Shown here: in pieces, positions 1 through 12,960 of the stretch
Position numbering within the stretch: position 1 is the first letter of the stretch
How the letters are laid out: every line of letters starts with the position of its first letter
Assembly (NCBI RefSeq): GCF_000003605.2
Contig: NW_003122410.1
Span: forward strand, 851,785-882,499
Reading direction: 5' to 3'
DNA from: Saccoglossus kowalevskii
Taxonomy: Eukaryota > Hemichordata > Enteropneusta > Harrimaniidae
DNA: 30,715 nt
Notes under the pieces: generated by a model
Told to the model about the DNA's origin: nothing
What the model saw: the letters and a program-made list of their open reading frames with translations, nothing else
The model's database searches: none
Made by a program: the position numbers and the translations under genes

Positions 1-21
1 ACTAATCTTGAAAATGTGATT

Positions 22-124
<103 letters not shown>

Positions 125-872
125 TTTTAATCACTGTTTAGGATAGTTTCAAAATGGATACCCCAAATATTCAGGATTTTCAGTTTCATCGCCAACGGTA
201 GACCCATAAACATAAACAAGCGAACTGTTGTTTTCCAAAGGCGCGATCATCCTGGTGCAACAGATTATCAGCAAGTTTAGACTGAATAATTGATGTAAAG
301 ATGTTTTGTCTTGTCTAGATGATTACATCATATCAAAACACAAACGTCTGACTGTGCTTACCGGAGTCTAAATTATGAGCATCTTTAACCTTACAACCTG
401 GTACAAACATAAGATGCACGTTGGAAACCCTGAAACCGTCCACTGTTTTATATTATAATAATCAGATTAACCATCAATACATCTGTGTCGTTTACAGGCA
501 GAATCATTATTCGAGTCGGCAGAGTTAGCAGCAGATACATTATTATTATTATTCTGGCACATTACAGACATATAGTCCAACAAAACATAATAATACATAA
601 TATTATTATACATCTGTCACCGTAACACCACAAGTTACAGCGTGCCGTAATTGTGCGGTATTTTACGGGTTATTTTCGTCCTACCATATTAGGAAATGTG
701 AATTCCAAATATGGAATGATTACGAGCGTAAGCATCCTCTAATAATAAAAACAAACATGGCTGCCAGCAGAGTTTGACCGACTCAACACAAAGAAGATCG
801 CTGATTCTGTTCTAAACATTTTGGATTTCGGCATTCCCATGGTGTATCCTTGGAAAGTAAAGATGTATAATA

Positions 873-983
873 ATAAGGTTATTACGAGTCAGAATATCAC
901 AAAGTATGCACTCAGACAGTACGCTGCGCGTCGGTCGATACTGTCTTCCTGCATATTTTGAGGACTTCTCGTAATAACCTTAT
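873..983. repeat. Foldback (inverted repeat) of about 111 bp
   Basis: The outer 16 bases at 873-888 (ATAAGGTTATTACGAG) are exactly complementary to 968-983. Inside them further matching blocks continue the stem imperfectly: TATGCA with TGCATA, and ACAGTA with TACTGT. The whole unit can fold as one long mismatched hairpin. It could be a small foldback transposon or a hairpin RNA; nothing decides between them. Confidence 0.75.
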
Positions 984-1994
984 ATTAACACCAACAATGG
1001 ACCATGCGCACTAACAGTGCCACCATAGGCTCGACTCAATTGAAACCTACTGCTCTATGTATTATAGTGGATGAATATCCAACGTCATCAATAACATACC
1101 AGTGATTTTGCAAACACATATAGTGTGCATCACACAGAGTGTTAACAACAGGTCTACTGGACTTAATTGACCTACAGTTACAATGTTTGTTTCCAATCGC
1201 TCACAATCAAATCTTCATTATCCGATATAGGTTTTAATCATATGGGATGAGGTTATTGTTAAAGGAAACCCCAATGTTGCGAGAAAGTTTAACTCAGGGA
1301 GTTGAACTAGAACCAATGATGACCTTGTCAATTTATATTTTATCGAATGTTTTCAGGTTTAAAATCATTGAGTCGAAGCTTGTTGTTTGACATCTAGTTA
1401 TTGATGACATTGACACCGGTATCAATAGAAGTAACTGCTGAAGATGATTGTGTATGAGAGAAGGCAAGGTAATATTGAATATCATCCTTGTGAAATTATG
1501 TTATCAAGTGTAGCCCATAAACAGATTTGTATGATGATGATGATGATGACTTGGCGTAACCAACGCTACAATAATTTTACAAAGTTTGGTTGCCATTCTG
1601 TGCCACGTGACTCTGGGTCAATGTCTCCAGACCACAATTCCATTAGTTCATATTATACAAAGTAATATCAAAGTTCATTGTTTTCTTTTTTTCTATTTTA
1701 TTGTCGTCGTGCACAGTTACATAAAGACGTTAAGTGTTTCCATGTTCTCGAAGTGTTCCGAGAGACACCATAGTTGATCTACGAAGTAACTAATGTGAAT
1801 TATCATTTAGCTATTGCGACAACATCGCCCCCGACGTTACCAATTCCATATTGGTAATACATTTCATCATTAATGAAATTTTAATGATTTTACTCGACTA
1901 GTGAACAAAGCCGTGAATAATTAATGCCGCCAGTGTCAAATATCATATTACGATGAAAAGGCTGCATAAGTAAATTGTCACTGATATTGACTCT

Positions 1995-2290
1995 TATGAA
2001 ATTGTGTACATGTCGTATACATAAACACTTATACAACATGCATAGTTGGGTGTTTTACCTTGAAACATTACATGTGTGTTTGTTTGTTTCAGAAAGTGCT
2101 TCAAGATAAAACAATTTGGAAGAAAAGTTTTTTTTAGTTACTTTTATGAAATTGTGTACATGTATACATAAACACTGATAAAACATGCATAGTCAGATGT
2201 TTTAACATGAAACATTGCATGTGTGTTTGTTTTATAGGAAGTTTTTCAAGAAAAAACTATTTGGAAGAAAAGTGTTTTTGCTACTCTCAT
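1995..2290. repeat. Two-copy tandem duplication, unit about 150 bp
   Basis: A unit beginning TATGAAATTGTGTACATG at 1995 recurs at 2145. The copies share further blocks in the same order (ATAAACACT, CATGCATAGT, GAAACATT, CATGTGTGTTTGTTT, TTTGGAAGAAAAGT) with scattered substitutions and small indels. No coding potential is seen. Confidence 0.85.
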
Positions 2291-3161
2291 AAACACAAAT
2301 GTGTCTTGACATTGACACTTTATGAAACATTTATGGTCTGCTATATTGGGTTGACACATCGTTGGTAATTTGGCTGTCTGAAGTGTTTCACATTAAAACA
2401 ATTTCGAGACAAATATTTAAATGACATGTGAGAATGCTCAGATGTGATTGGAACTACAACTACCGTTCACCAAATGCAGATTGATAAAATTTGTTAGACC
2501 ACGAGATACTTAATTCACCTCGTGTCTAAATTTCTCGCTATATTTCTCGTAAAACCATATAGATTGGTGCTTGACATAACATTATTTTCTGAAGGTAATG
2601 TCATGACCCATCTCATTATGCGTTGAATTTCGTCACTTTAGGCGATTGTCTAGTTGGCATATATAACATAATGCTTACACACGAGTCCCCAGACGTTTCA
2701 CTCAATTTTGTTAATACACCTTGCATAAAGTTGGATGTATTAGTCCACAAATATCCTATCAATATAAACACTTCAATGAAAAATGTATATCCCCGTAAAA
2801 CACCTAGTGTTTTATTTTGGAAAAGTGTATTCTTGTGTGTTTACAGTGTGCTTAATTTTAATCAAAAAGTGTGTTAATAACTCCCTGAAATACTTTTGCA
2901 AGTACGTTTTGGTGGCTTTATATTTTGGAACCTTACTTAACAAGTACTATACTAATGATGTTGTTGTTATTACAAGGATCAATGAATGATGTAACGAGCT
3001 ATTTAGTCAACTTAATAAAATAAACAAACACAAAAATAATCACAATACCCATTGTCTGTACACGACATATGTTGATTATTTCAAACTATTTTCTCGCTTT
3101 TTAAAAACATAACCGTGTTTTGAAAATGGATTTTCATTATCGATAGCCATATTAAATTAAA

Positions 3162-6100
3162 TTAAGAGTATTGTTTCGGAGTTATTAGAATTGCAGTATC
3201 CTCGTCCCCACAAAGTCCATTTTTATGTTTACACTTACTACAGTTACAACTACAAGTTATATCAACAAAAGTGGGACACATTGGAATGTATTGTGTGATG
3301 TGTCTCCATTTGTGAATTAAATCATTTCCAAAAGGGAACTCATAACATTTCATAACCTCCGTTGATACTGCCATATTTAACTCTTTGTCTTTTTCAGTAA
3401 ATATATTCCTCCATTTTGAGATACCGCGCTCCTCTTCAGTGCCTGAGACCACAAACAAGTAAAGGTGAATGAGAAGGTCATACCGATTCAAGAAATCTTA
3501 TTCTAGACTTATCAAATTACTGTTTTCAGTACACTGCTAACATGGTGTAAGTAAAATATGTGCTTAGTCTGATATTTAACGAAAACTATCTAAAATTAAA
3601 ACGGCGTGCTGATTTTGGTTTTACATATCTGCCCTGTTTGTTTGTCTGTTTGTTTTGAAACTACTCATATACAGTAGTGTTGGAACTTTTAACTCACCAG
3701 GGATAGTGTTGTCAAATACAAATGCAATGATTCCACCAACAAACATACCAGTACTTAATAACACCATTATAATCTGGTCAAGCTGGTCAACACCTGAATG
3801 ACATAATATAAAGTCTACAAGTCAAATTCAAGAAATGTTAAAACTATGACGATTTATATATTTACGCATCAAACTATAACGCGTACACCATTACAATAAC
3901 TTGCATCTCTCATTTCTTCCAAGATTACACATTCAACGAATATCAACAACAATATTTCTGTGTGGACGTCATTGTTTTAATCACATATTTTTACAAATGA
4001 TTCAGTTATTCTTTTGCCGGACATTACTACAATATCTCATGATGATTTACTTCATAGAAAAGTATTTACAAATTATACCTGTATTGATGGTTCCCTTGTT
4101 GTTTTTTATCCAGTTTGGCATGGTTAGGCCAATGAAGATAGAAACTCCAATGATGAATAGATTCCGAGATGAATTCATATCAACAAATTGCAGATTCGTA
4201 AGGCCTACAGCGGTGACAATACCTTTCAGAAAAAAACAACACTGATATGTACATGTGTGTTATACTAGCTATTTTGAAATACGATAAAAATAAAAATCGA
4301 ATTGGGCTATTGCCATAATGATTAGTACTAATGGTAGCGTGTATTGTCATGACTCTCATTGGCTCTTAAAAGCGATGCTTATTTGGGATTCAAGTTAAGT
4401 TTATTCAACATACCAAACAAAATACAGAACATGCCACCTATTACAGGATCCGGGATTGCGGCAAATAATGCTCCAAATTTACCCAACATTGCTAAAAGCA
4501 TCATTATTAAGCCTGCTATAATTACGACCATGCGACTTCCAACCTGAAATAGACACAAAATTAACAACTTGAAATAGACACAATGTTAACAACCTGAAAT
4601 AGACACAATGTTAACAACCTGAAATATACACAATGTTAACAACCTGAAGTAGACACAATCTTAACAACCTGAAGTAGACACAATGCTAACAACCTGAAAT
4701 AGACACAATCTTAACAACCTGAAATAGACACAATCTTAACAACCTGGAGTAACACAATGCTAACAACCTACATTATGTTTTAATAGAACCTGAAATAAAA
4801 ATAATGTCAATACATTATACATAGGTAATTATTTCACTTGCATCAACACATGACTTGTGGCTGGTCATTACTTCTAACGTTAAACAGGCTGCATCGAAAG
4901 TCAAACTAATAGAATAGCAGTTTTCATAATATTTGTGTTATTATTTTATTTTTTTTCTAAAATTATACTTGTCAACAAAACTAAGAAGAGTCTGTGACGC
5001 ACTCATTTTAACGGACTCGCGTTGTAACAAGAAATATGTTTTTTTGCTCCGAATATGAGGTCGTGACAAATATTTATTTGATTCGCACCTTAGTTATAGA
5101 AATAACTCCTATGTTTTCAGAGTAGACTGACACACCATTTCCGCATCCCCAGATACCCGATATCATGCCACCAATGCCTTGAACAAAGATTCCGCGGTTT
5201 ATGGCATGTGTTGGTGGAGGCGGCGCCATAGATATCCTAGCAGCAGCGTAGTAATTGCCGACCGAATCAACCATAGCTACCAAGACAGCAGGTAGCATTC
5301 CAATAAATCCAGTTATGCTGACAGTAGGTACGCCCCACTGACCTAAAAACAGACGAAGTATTAATAGTATTAGGAACGTACACCGCAATAATTCTCCACA
5401 TCACAGTAACAACATCTCGTGTGAAGTATCTAATGTGAAGTATCGGAGTATTTGATTTCTCCAATTGGCAGTTGGATATTACAATTGCTTATACGTGTTG
5501 TATTGCAATTAAATGCTTTATTTTCCTATATATGAAGCCATATTTCACCATATGAATATATCAACCAGATACATTATGCTATCCAAGTTTATTTACTGTG
5601 AGTGTTTACTTTGAAGTGTGTATTTCTGGAATTAATCCTACCATATCCTCCTTGTTACGATAGGTAATCGGACATATACATAATGTTGTAATAGTCATGA
5701 TATTCTTAAAAAAATTGTTTTTAAATGTGTAAAAGACGAAAGCTGACAAGCACCAGAAGCGTGTCGATAACAATATGCGGTATAAAAAATCTTACATGGA
5801 TATGGGATATAAAACCACTTAGAATTATAAAACACATTCATTCTGATATCTGTGCGTGCTGGGTATCCATATGACTCTATACTATCTGGTAATGCATCAG
5901 TAACAGTCAGGATGTAACACAGTAACCATGCCAACGCGATAGCCAAGATAACCTATAAATAAATATCATGATGGAAAAAGCAGATGACACTAAACAGGTC
6001 ATTAATTCATGTGTTTGGCAAACCGACTGATAATATAAATAGTAGTTTTCGCCTTTAAACGCGGCGACAGAAAATATTGGTTGCAAAATATTTGAAAATA

Positions 6101-9100
6101 TAAATGTAAATTATAATCCCGCTGAGAATCTAAACTCAAGTGACAACTCGTGCGAACAGAGAAAAACCGTTGGCGATTTAATTTTTTCAGATTTCCCGTG
6201 TAGAATAACGAAGAACAGTTTAATGTTTATATAGTATTCTCTTCGCAAGATAAACAGTATTTAAGATTATGTTCATTATATATATTTTCCTTGTCACTAG
6301 TTAGAGCAATGTTGTTTTTACGATCAGCATGGATCGACGCCTCCCAGAAAACGTATCGTTTAAATAGATGAGTTAAAATCATGGTAACAGATGCATTCAA
6401 GGAAAAGCATTCCAAAAAAACTAGAATCTCCTTGGGATCAAAACTTAGTTGTTTGCCGACTACAAAATATATTCTGCTAAAAAAATGTTTGAAATATTGT
6501 AAATTCGAATGTTTCCACAATACACCAATAATTTCAGGCACTCGTCAAAGGTGATATTACGCGTTATTGTCAAATTGAACATCACAGTTTCTAACTTGCT
6601 CAGTCCCGTCTTGGAAAAGCACGGGACTCTTTTCTCTTACTGTTCCGTTTACACATCTCTCGTGAAATATACGATACCACTGATAGAATTACCACAAATT
6701 GCACGAAAGTTTGTCGTTGCCATAACAAGAAATCTATATAAAAAAAATAATTAACGGCAAATATTGATGATGTCATGTGTTAAGTTTGTATAATATAAAT
6801 ACAAACATGTGCATATTAATAAACGCTTTGTTTTAATTCGCCAAATCAGTGCTATATTTTAGCATTTTAGGTAATAATAATTGTAATAATCAGGTTTCGC
6901 AGTCCGTGATATTTAAGCCAATTTATTCATTTCCCAGGCAGATACACAGGTGCACTTGATTCATATAGATATCAAATATATACACTCAGACTATGCACGT
7001 TATAAAAACTGACTGTTTATGATTGTTTCATATCAAACAAACTTACAGGCAAGATGGTAAAAAGTGGATATTTTTTGACGCGACACCCGCTACTTCTGTT
7101 CCACACGTAACAAGGTACGGATACATTCTTCAAATACTCTGAGAATATGGTTATTATTACCATGGTACTGAAATTTAATGTATTATAAATTATTGCCACA
7201 ATGGTCAACACTCTACACATCAAACAAGAGAGTTGAAAATATAATTTGAAAATTTACAGATATACTGATTCCTGATGGGAAGGAAGACTTGTTTGATGGT
7301 GAAACACGCTTGTAATTAATGGCTTCGGATTACCGTATTTATGGTAATCGTGATACACCTTATACTTACAAGACGGATATTCCCCAATGCGAACCAGCGA
7401 GTTCCCCTGCTTGGTCAAATAGGGAGAGGCCAATCAACACAATGGTGGGTGTAATGGCAAGAGGACCTATGAAACGTAGTACGATTCCAACTAGGCCTGT
7501 AAGACCAATAACGACCAGTAAGCCAGAGGAAGCTGCGATGTTACCTTGTATCTGGTTTGCAAAAAAAGACATCAATGATTAATTTTCCCGGGTGGTGTAC
7601 AAATGCCTTGTAATAATATATGTCTCATAAATAAAACAGTTGCTTTGGTTGGTTAATACATGTTCGCGTGATAGTTGATAAATATTAATAGCAGATAATG
7701 GTATGTCTGACATTGCGGATTGCTGCCTGTCATAGAAGCCAATTTCGATCTAAATTTTCAGCTTATATTATAAATACATTTTCGGTGTGACATATCCGAA
7801 ACATTAATGTATTAATAAACATAAATGTTTACTTCTCTCATTCTCACTTGCCAAAGTTCTTCGCGTTCTTCACCAGTCATATTAGCAACTATTTCTGAAA
7901 AAAAGACAATGCCACCATTTCCTCAATCGGTTTGATTTTTATGTATTGTAATTTAAATAATATATTATGTAATATAAATTTTAAATTTGTCTGGAACAAT
8001 TATTGTTCTGTTTTGATTGTATACTTGCCCGGTGCAGGACAACTCCACTTTGGAAGTGCAAGAATCGCAACTATCGCCACCAAGAACGCTAATGAACTTC
8101 CATGAACTACTGGTAATCTGTTAAAAAATATTTGAAATTTATTTCTCAATGTAATAGTTTATTATTATAGGCAGTCGTAAACAGACTTTATGTTTATATA
8201 TTGATGTCATTTCACGCCATGCAATAATTGGTACGAGATGTGTATTCCAATAACTTTTAAAAACTGCTGGTTACACTACAATAGCTCTTCATATTAATAT
8301 TGAATAGTATAACACAAAAAAGTGGCGCCTTATCTATTTAGTTGGCAATTGGGAATAAACGTAGTTGTGCATACATGGTTAATTCAATGTTATGATAAAA
8401 TAGAATGCTAAACCACGCTAATACTCAATACAATACCCACTATTGGAATTCAGTATTTGGCATTTAGTATTGTAATGGTGAAGGCTTAGAGAAACAAACG
8501 TGAAAAGTGTAAGACACATTGGGAAATCTTCCAATGATGTCAGGGGGATTTTCCGCAATACACACATTCTACATTTATATATACATGTTTCACCTACAGT
8601 GATACCAAAATTACGGATTTAGTAAAAGAAGTTGGTCAAGAATAATACCACCAAATAATACCTTTTTGAATAGCGTGGTGTTATTTTATATTTTCAACAA
8701 AACATTAACATTATTAGAATTACTCAAAAAAGATCACAAACACCAGTAGCAACGATACATTCTTAAATAATGTAAACTACTATTTGAGTGAGCTGACATT
8801 GCTTTATTGTTACGTATATGCATTGAATACATATATGTTGGATGAACACATCCTGGCCACGACGAGGTGTACCATGTTTGTGGTTGAACTTATACTTATT
8901 TCCTAACACATGATATACAAAATGTGAAATATTGTTGTTGTTATTACGAGCATTGTACACGTTAATTCAAACGGATTCGGGAAATAATCTTATCGTATTT
9001 ACCTAACACCAAATAATACTTGCAATATAGTAACCAAACCAGACACAAAAAACATGGTTGCTATCAGATCAGCGCGTGCCTCGTCAGTCTTTGACATACA

Positions 9101-9982
9101 TAATGCATCAGCCAACATAATGGAAGTAGCTAAAATTGCCCCGAACATAGATAAGTAATGCTATGAAAAAAAAATTGAATAGTGAACATATTAATATACG
9201 TAGAATACAGACAAATAACAGAGTCAACATTCAACCGGAAAAAAACGCATGGTAAAAGAAGCTAAATGTAATCTCCGAAGAAGGAGTTTGTTTGATGTTT
9301 TAAGCAAGCGCCTCCAGATCCTCAGTAGTAATGAACGGCGGAGTTAGCAGTATACTCACATTGCGTGCATATAACAAACAAATGTAAATGCCATGTATGA
9401 TGTCCGGAAACTACAAATCCTCTCACCCTGGGAAATCGTGATTGCGATGTCAACAGTAACTACGTGCCTCATTTTTTTTTTATAACAAATGTTTGTAGTC
9501 AAAGCTATTTTGAGTTGAATATACAACACACGAGTCCAGGGAAATTATACATAACAGTATATGTAATGTTTAATATGCTATCAGACAAATTATTTGACGA
9601 CCATGGGGATATCGAATCTGTTAATTTTTCGTTGTCGTCATTTACGATTCCCCATTAAGTTCAAGTACTAATAGTAGAGGTGACCATATAGTGTATGCAC
9701 GGTATTGTACTACATGAGGATTAAAAAATCAGATAAATTTAATGTAGAATGACATGAGAAGAGGGAGGATATTTTTTTCATTATGTATAATATATTCGTT
9801 TCTTTCATGTCTAATGCGTCATGTCCAGAATATGTCGTGTTTGTCCTGCAGAATATATCACCTACCTGAAAACCAAGAAGTATGGACAGGAACCATGGTG
9901 GAGAATCTGCAATGCCATAGGTCATATCTCCTTTCATATTCTGCAAGATCTGTTGAGCTTCTTCCTTTGAGCTGATTTGACG
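3162..9982 (-). CDS. SLC23: SLC23-family nucleobase-ascorbate transporter (5' end missing)
   Basis: Multipass membrane carrier of the nucleobase-ascorbate transporter family, which includes the vertebrate sodium-vitamin C transporters. Exons in transcript order: 9866-9982, 9003-9160, 8029-8117, 7833-7894, 7370-7551, 7047-7167, 5796-5952, 5089-5342, 4414-4543, 4079-4222, 3698-3793, 3162-3442. All junction phases agree and the sum is 1791 nt, 596 codons plus stop, close to the roughly 600 residues of vertebrate SVCT1. Landmarks (numbered from the first visible codon): [12 protein letters not shown] at the start, RLPVVHG, HWGIS, an ASP-SER pair in VDSVGNYY (D321), [14 protein letters not shown], the family signature [10 protein letters not shown] (371-380), and [14 protein letters not shown]. 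All introns are GT-AG except one GC-AG. The start Met must lie in an exon above 9982 that I could not identify, because the exon at 9866-9982 opens in phase 0 behind an AG. The tail is short, hydrophilic and Cys-rich. The family assignment is very safe; ascorbate as substrate is not. Confidence 0.95.
4541..4764 (-). repeat. Nine 25-bp tandem units, each carrying a 3' splice site
   Basis: Units start at 4541, 4566, 4591, 4616, 4641, 4666, 4691, 4716 and 4741 (the last is 24 bp). Read on the minus strand, each unit has the form TCTATTTCAG|GTTGTTAAC. The unit at 4541 overlaps the real acceptor of the SLC23 exon 4414-4543 and includes its first three coding bases. Eight of nine units keep CAG|GTT; the one next to the functional site reads CAAG. 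Confidence 0.95.
6602..6628. repeat. Short hairpin in SLC23 intron
   Basis: Eight-base arms AGTCCCGT and ACGGGACT around an 11-base loop, inside the 1.1-kb intron between exons 7047-7167 and 5796-5952. This is probably incidental. Confidence 0.4.
8023..8032 (-). other. GC-type 5' splice site (GC-AG intron) in SLC23
   Basis: On the minus strand the exon 8029-8117 ends CCG G and the intron begins GCAAGT, otherwise a strong donor. The next exon (7833-7894) opens with two bases that must complete a codon begun by one base, so the split must fall before GCAAGT. The only nearby GT, four bases further in, leaves two bases and shifts the frame into a stop. An in-frame alternative (donor GTTGTC after TGG A) is weak and removes the CP motif shared with vertebrate SVCTs. 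Confidence 0.8.
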
Positions 9983-10989
9983 CTAAATAGAGTCAGAAAT
10001 TGGAAATAACATACCCAACCATGGATCCAAATATAGTCAAAGCAGTAGAGACAAATATATGCTTTCTATTTATATGTTTATATATTATTATACTTTATTT
10101 CAGACTCAAAGGTCCATGGAGAAATTACAACAGAAATAGCATTATTTATAAAGAAAGCGTCTATAATTGCGCCATAAACTTGGCCTTAGGAATAAATCAC
10201 TGTTTATACAACTATCAATTATACTATTGAAACTCGCTGTTTAAAATTGTACAAAGATTTTCGATGAAGTGTTGAAAAATTGAAAATATTTCTTCTGACA
10301 CAATTATCATTTGCACTGCTCGACCTCTCTAATTTATAGTTAGTTTTAGGAATAGGAAATAAGCGCATGGAATTTTACCTTTTTTAATTATACTGATAGA
10401 CGACAACAACATTTATTTCGGGACATAATCATATACGCAATTATTCATGCAACAACAATGTAATAGTGTGTATGTAAATGAGCGAGTACACGCAAGCTGT
10501 AATGTGATTGTCACAAAATATAATATATTGATTCGTAATGACTGTCTTGGACAACAACAGACATGCTCTACTTTCCTTTATGTTTTACCTATGATATCTC
10601 GCTGTAAGCATTTATGCTTGAACACTACGCTTTCTATGACGAAATTTTGCTTGGAGGGTTGTTTGTGAAGTCTTGAACATATTTGGAGAGTTTTCGGGGA
10701 TTTTCGAAATGATTCCTTCATTGAACTGATTAATGACTATATTATATGGCGCATTAGTATATTACACTTGATGTTATGTTGTGTCACTTATTGTGTCTCA
10801 TTCACTATTGTTCTGTTGTACAGCACTCAACTATACCAAGGTGTAAGGATCTTTCCATCAACAATGGAGTCGACCTCACGCATGTTGATTTCTTGTTATG
10901 CAAGAAATGTGAAATAATTCGTTTTCCTGTGGTTAACAATCTAACAACTATTGTTGACCAGCTTGGTGGTACTAACTACACTGAGATAA
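9983..10989. other. No recognisable feature
   Basis: This is AT-rich sequence upstream of the first visible SLC23 coding exon, up to the LINE remnant. It probably belongs to an SLC23 5' intron or flank. I found no confident first coding exon, promoter element or RNA gene. Confidence 0.5.
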
Positions 10990-11699
10990 ACAGTGGTGAT
11001 AAATGTGTTATTTTCAATTGTTGATGAGATTGTGTCACTGAAGGAAAGCAAGTGGAGATTGACTAAGGTAACTTTATGTAAAACTCATTTTTTAGTTGAT
11101 TTTATACAAACAGAGCAGGTTGATATTTTTGTAGTAACAGAAACGTGGTTACAACCAGATTCTTACGTGCTAATGAGGTTAATGACGTGTTAATGACATC
11201 ACTCCTGATGGGTACAAATTTGACTTTCATCATATAATTGATCGTAGTGGTGGGGGTTTGCCTGTGCTAAACAAGGGGTCTTTAAAACTAAAGATTATTC
11301 AGTATGGTACTAAATCGTCTTATGGTTTCATAGAAGTATTGTTCCCAGCGGATCATTTTTTGTGTACAGAATAATAATATTTAGTACATTTTCAACTGAA
11401 TTCTCTTCACACTTAGAATAATTTTGCGTGTTTTCTGGTCATTTGTTTATTGCAGGCGATTTCAATGTTGATGATTGTAACAACACTGATTTTGTACATT
11501 AGGTTGAAAAAATCACGTTCAATATCAGCAAGTGATAAAATATAGAGAACATGGAAATGTTTAAGAGGGAGGTGTCTAAGTTACTTATTGTTTCTCCGGA
11601 TATGGATATCAGTAATATGGTGTCCACATATAATGAAACAATGGGTAATGATGATTTTTGTAATGATTCCTGTAATTACCAGAACTGACATTGGCGAAG

Positions 11700-12960
11700 G
11701 TGATCAAAAAACAATTGTTTCTCATTACTACATTACCTTGGAATTGGCATGTTATTTTAATCTTTTTCATTAACAAGCTTAATGTAACAAGTTCCAGAGT
11801 TATGGGGACCCAGAACTGTAATTGCATGTTACAGCGTATGATATCAGGGGGAAATTCTTCTCTTCGGGGTTCTCCACACGTGTCAGGGGGGAATCTCGTC
11901 TCGTCTCTATATCTCGTCACCTTGAGGTGCGGGATCGGGAAAGTCACTTATACTTTACAGTCAAATAAGACACACACAGCGAAATACGTTTCAACTCTCG
12001 TCTTAGCCGATCAGTCGAGCACTATATAAGACACAGCGCCCTGGGGAAAAATCCCCAAGACTATCGCAAGGCTGACCCAAGACTCTCTTAGACTGCGTCA
12101 ACACTCGCCCCAAGGCTCTCCAGGACTGGACTTGTCCTGGTCTACTCGCCAAGACCAACTAAAACTCTTTTTATTCATTTTCAAAACTCTAACCAATTAC
12201 AAAACAGTAAAAAGATTCTAGGGCGTAACCTTCAATCATAAAGCCAATCACATTAAGTACTGAATACGTCATATCTTTTGATTAATCGTTCACTACATTA
12301 ATAACTACGGATACCAACTGTCAGAAATAATAGTCAGAACAGCGACGGTTATCTCGAAATTAGTTTCAAATCACTGAGCCAAGTTCCGTCCAAAACTTCA
12401 AATAGGCCTAAACGATGACAGACATAACACAGCAATTCGCTAATAATCAGCTAATTAAGTCGGTCAACAGATACGCAAAAACAAGTTCATGACAATGACA
12501 TGGTGGGAGTGTGTACAAATCCTTTGCAATCTCAGCAGTCGCTAGGTCGGTGTGGTTTGTTAGCTTGTGTATATATCTGGTAGCTTCGCTTATACGTAGG
12601 CTTCGAATACGAACACAGCTTTACCAGCATAAAACGTAAATTACAAGTGACCTCAATGTGATGACGCATGCTTTATGGAATACCGAAAACGGTCCCGAAG
12701 CATGCGTCCTGTGTACACAAATGTTAATAACCTTAACGAGATGAATATTATTTTAAAATGCAATTAAACGCTGGAATCACGTACTAGTATATTCGTTCTT
12801 GACTTCTCTGTCCGTTGTTGTTATTTAAAGGCTGTACACGCTTGTTATACTAAACTAGTCACCAAATTTAACAAATGTTTTTCATGTGAGCGTTGGCAAG
12901 CCTAAATAGATTTCGATTACATACAGCGCCACACCAGAGGCTGTTATCGGCTCCATGCGT
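11700..12960. other. Unidentified segment splitting the LINE
   Basis: LINE-like coding sequence stops near 11690 and resumes near 12970 at the start of the RT region. The segment between is richer in GC and has no coding match. It includes several small inverted repeats (12042-12057; 12663-12708), a TATATAAG at about 12022 and a run of direct CCAAGACT-like motifs near 12050-12150. It may be a nested non-autonomous insertion, but I could not define its ends or a target duplication. Confidence 0.45.
12663..12708. repeat. Inverted repeat, 11-bp arms
   Basis: GACGCATGCTT at 12663-12673 is exactly complementary to AAGCATGCGTC at 12698-12708, with a 24-base loop. It lies inside the segment that interrupts the LINE. 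Confidence 0.7.

Noticed and set aside
1531-1549. ATG trinucleotide run coding poly-Met
   Set aside because: This is a simple repeat in a short chance frame.
4541-4764. CRISPR-like regular repeats
   Set aside because: Units abut directly without spacers, the context is a eukaryotic intron, and the unit duplicates a splice acceptor.
10776-11024. 82-codon frame before the LINE endonuclease as an ORF1 remnant
   Set aside because: No zinc knuckle, esterase or other ORF1 feature could be seen, so the LINE was not extended over it.
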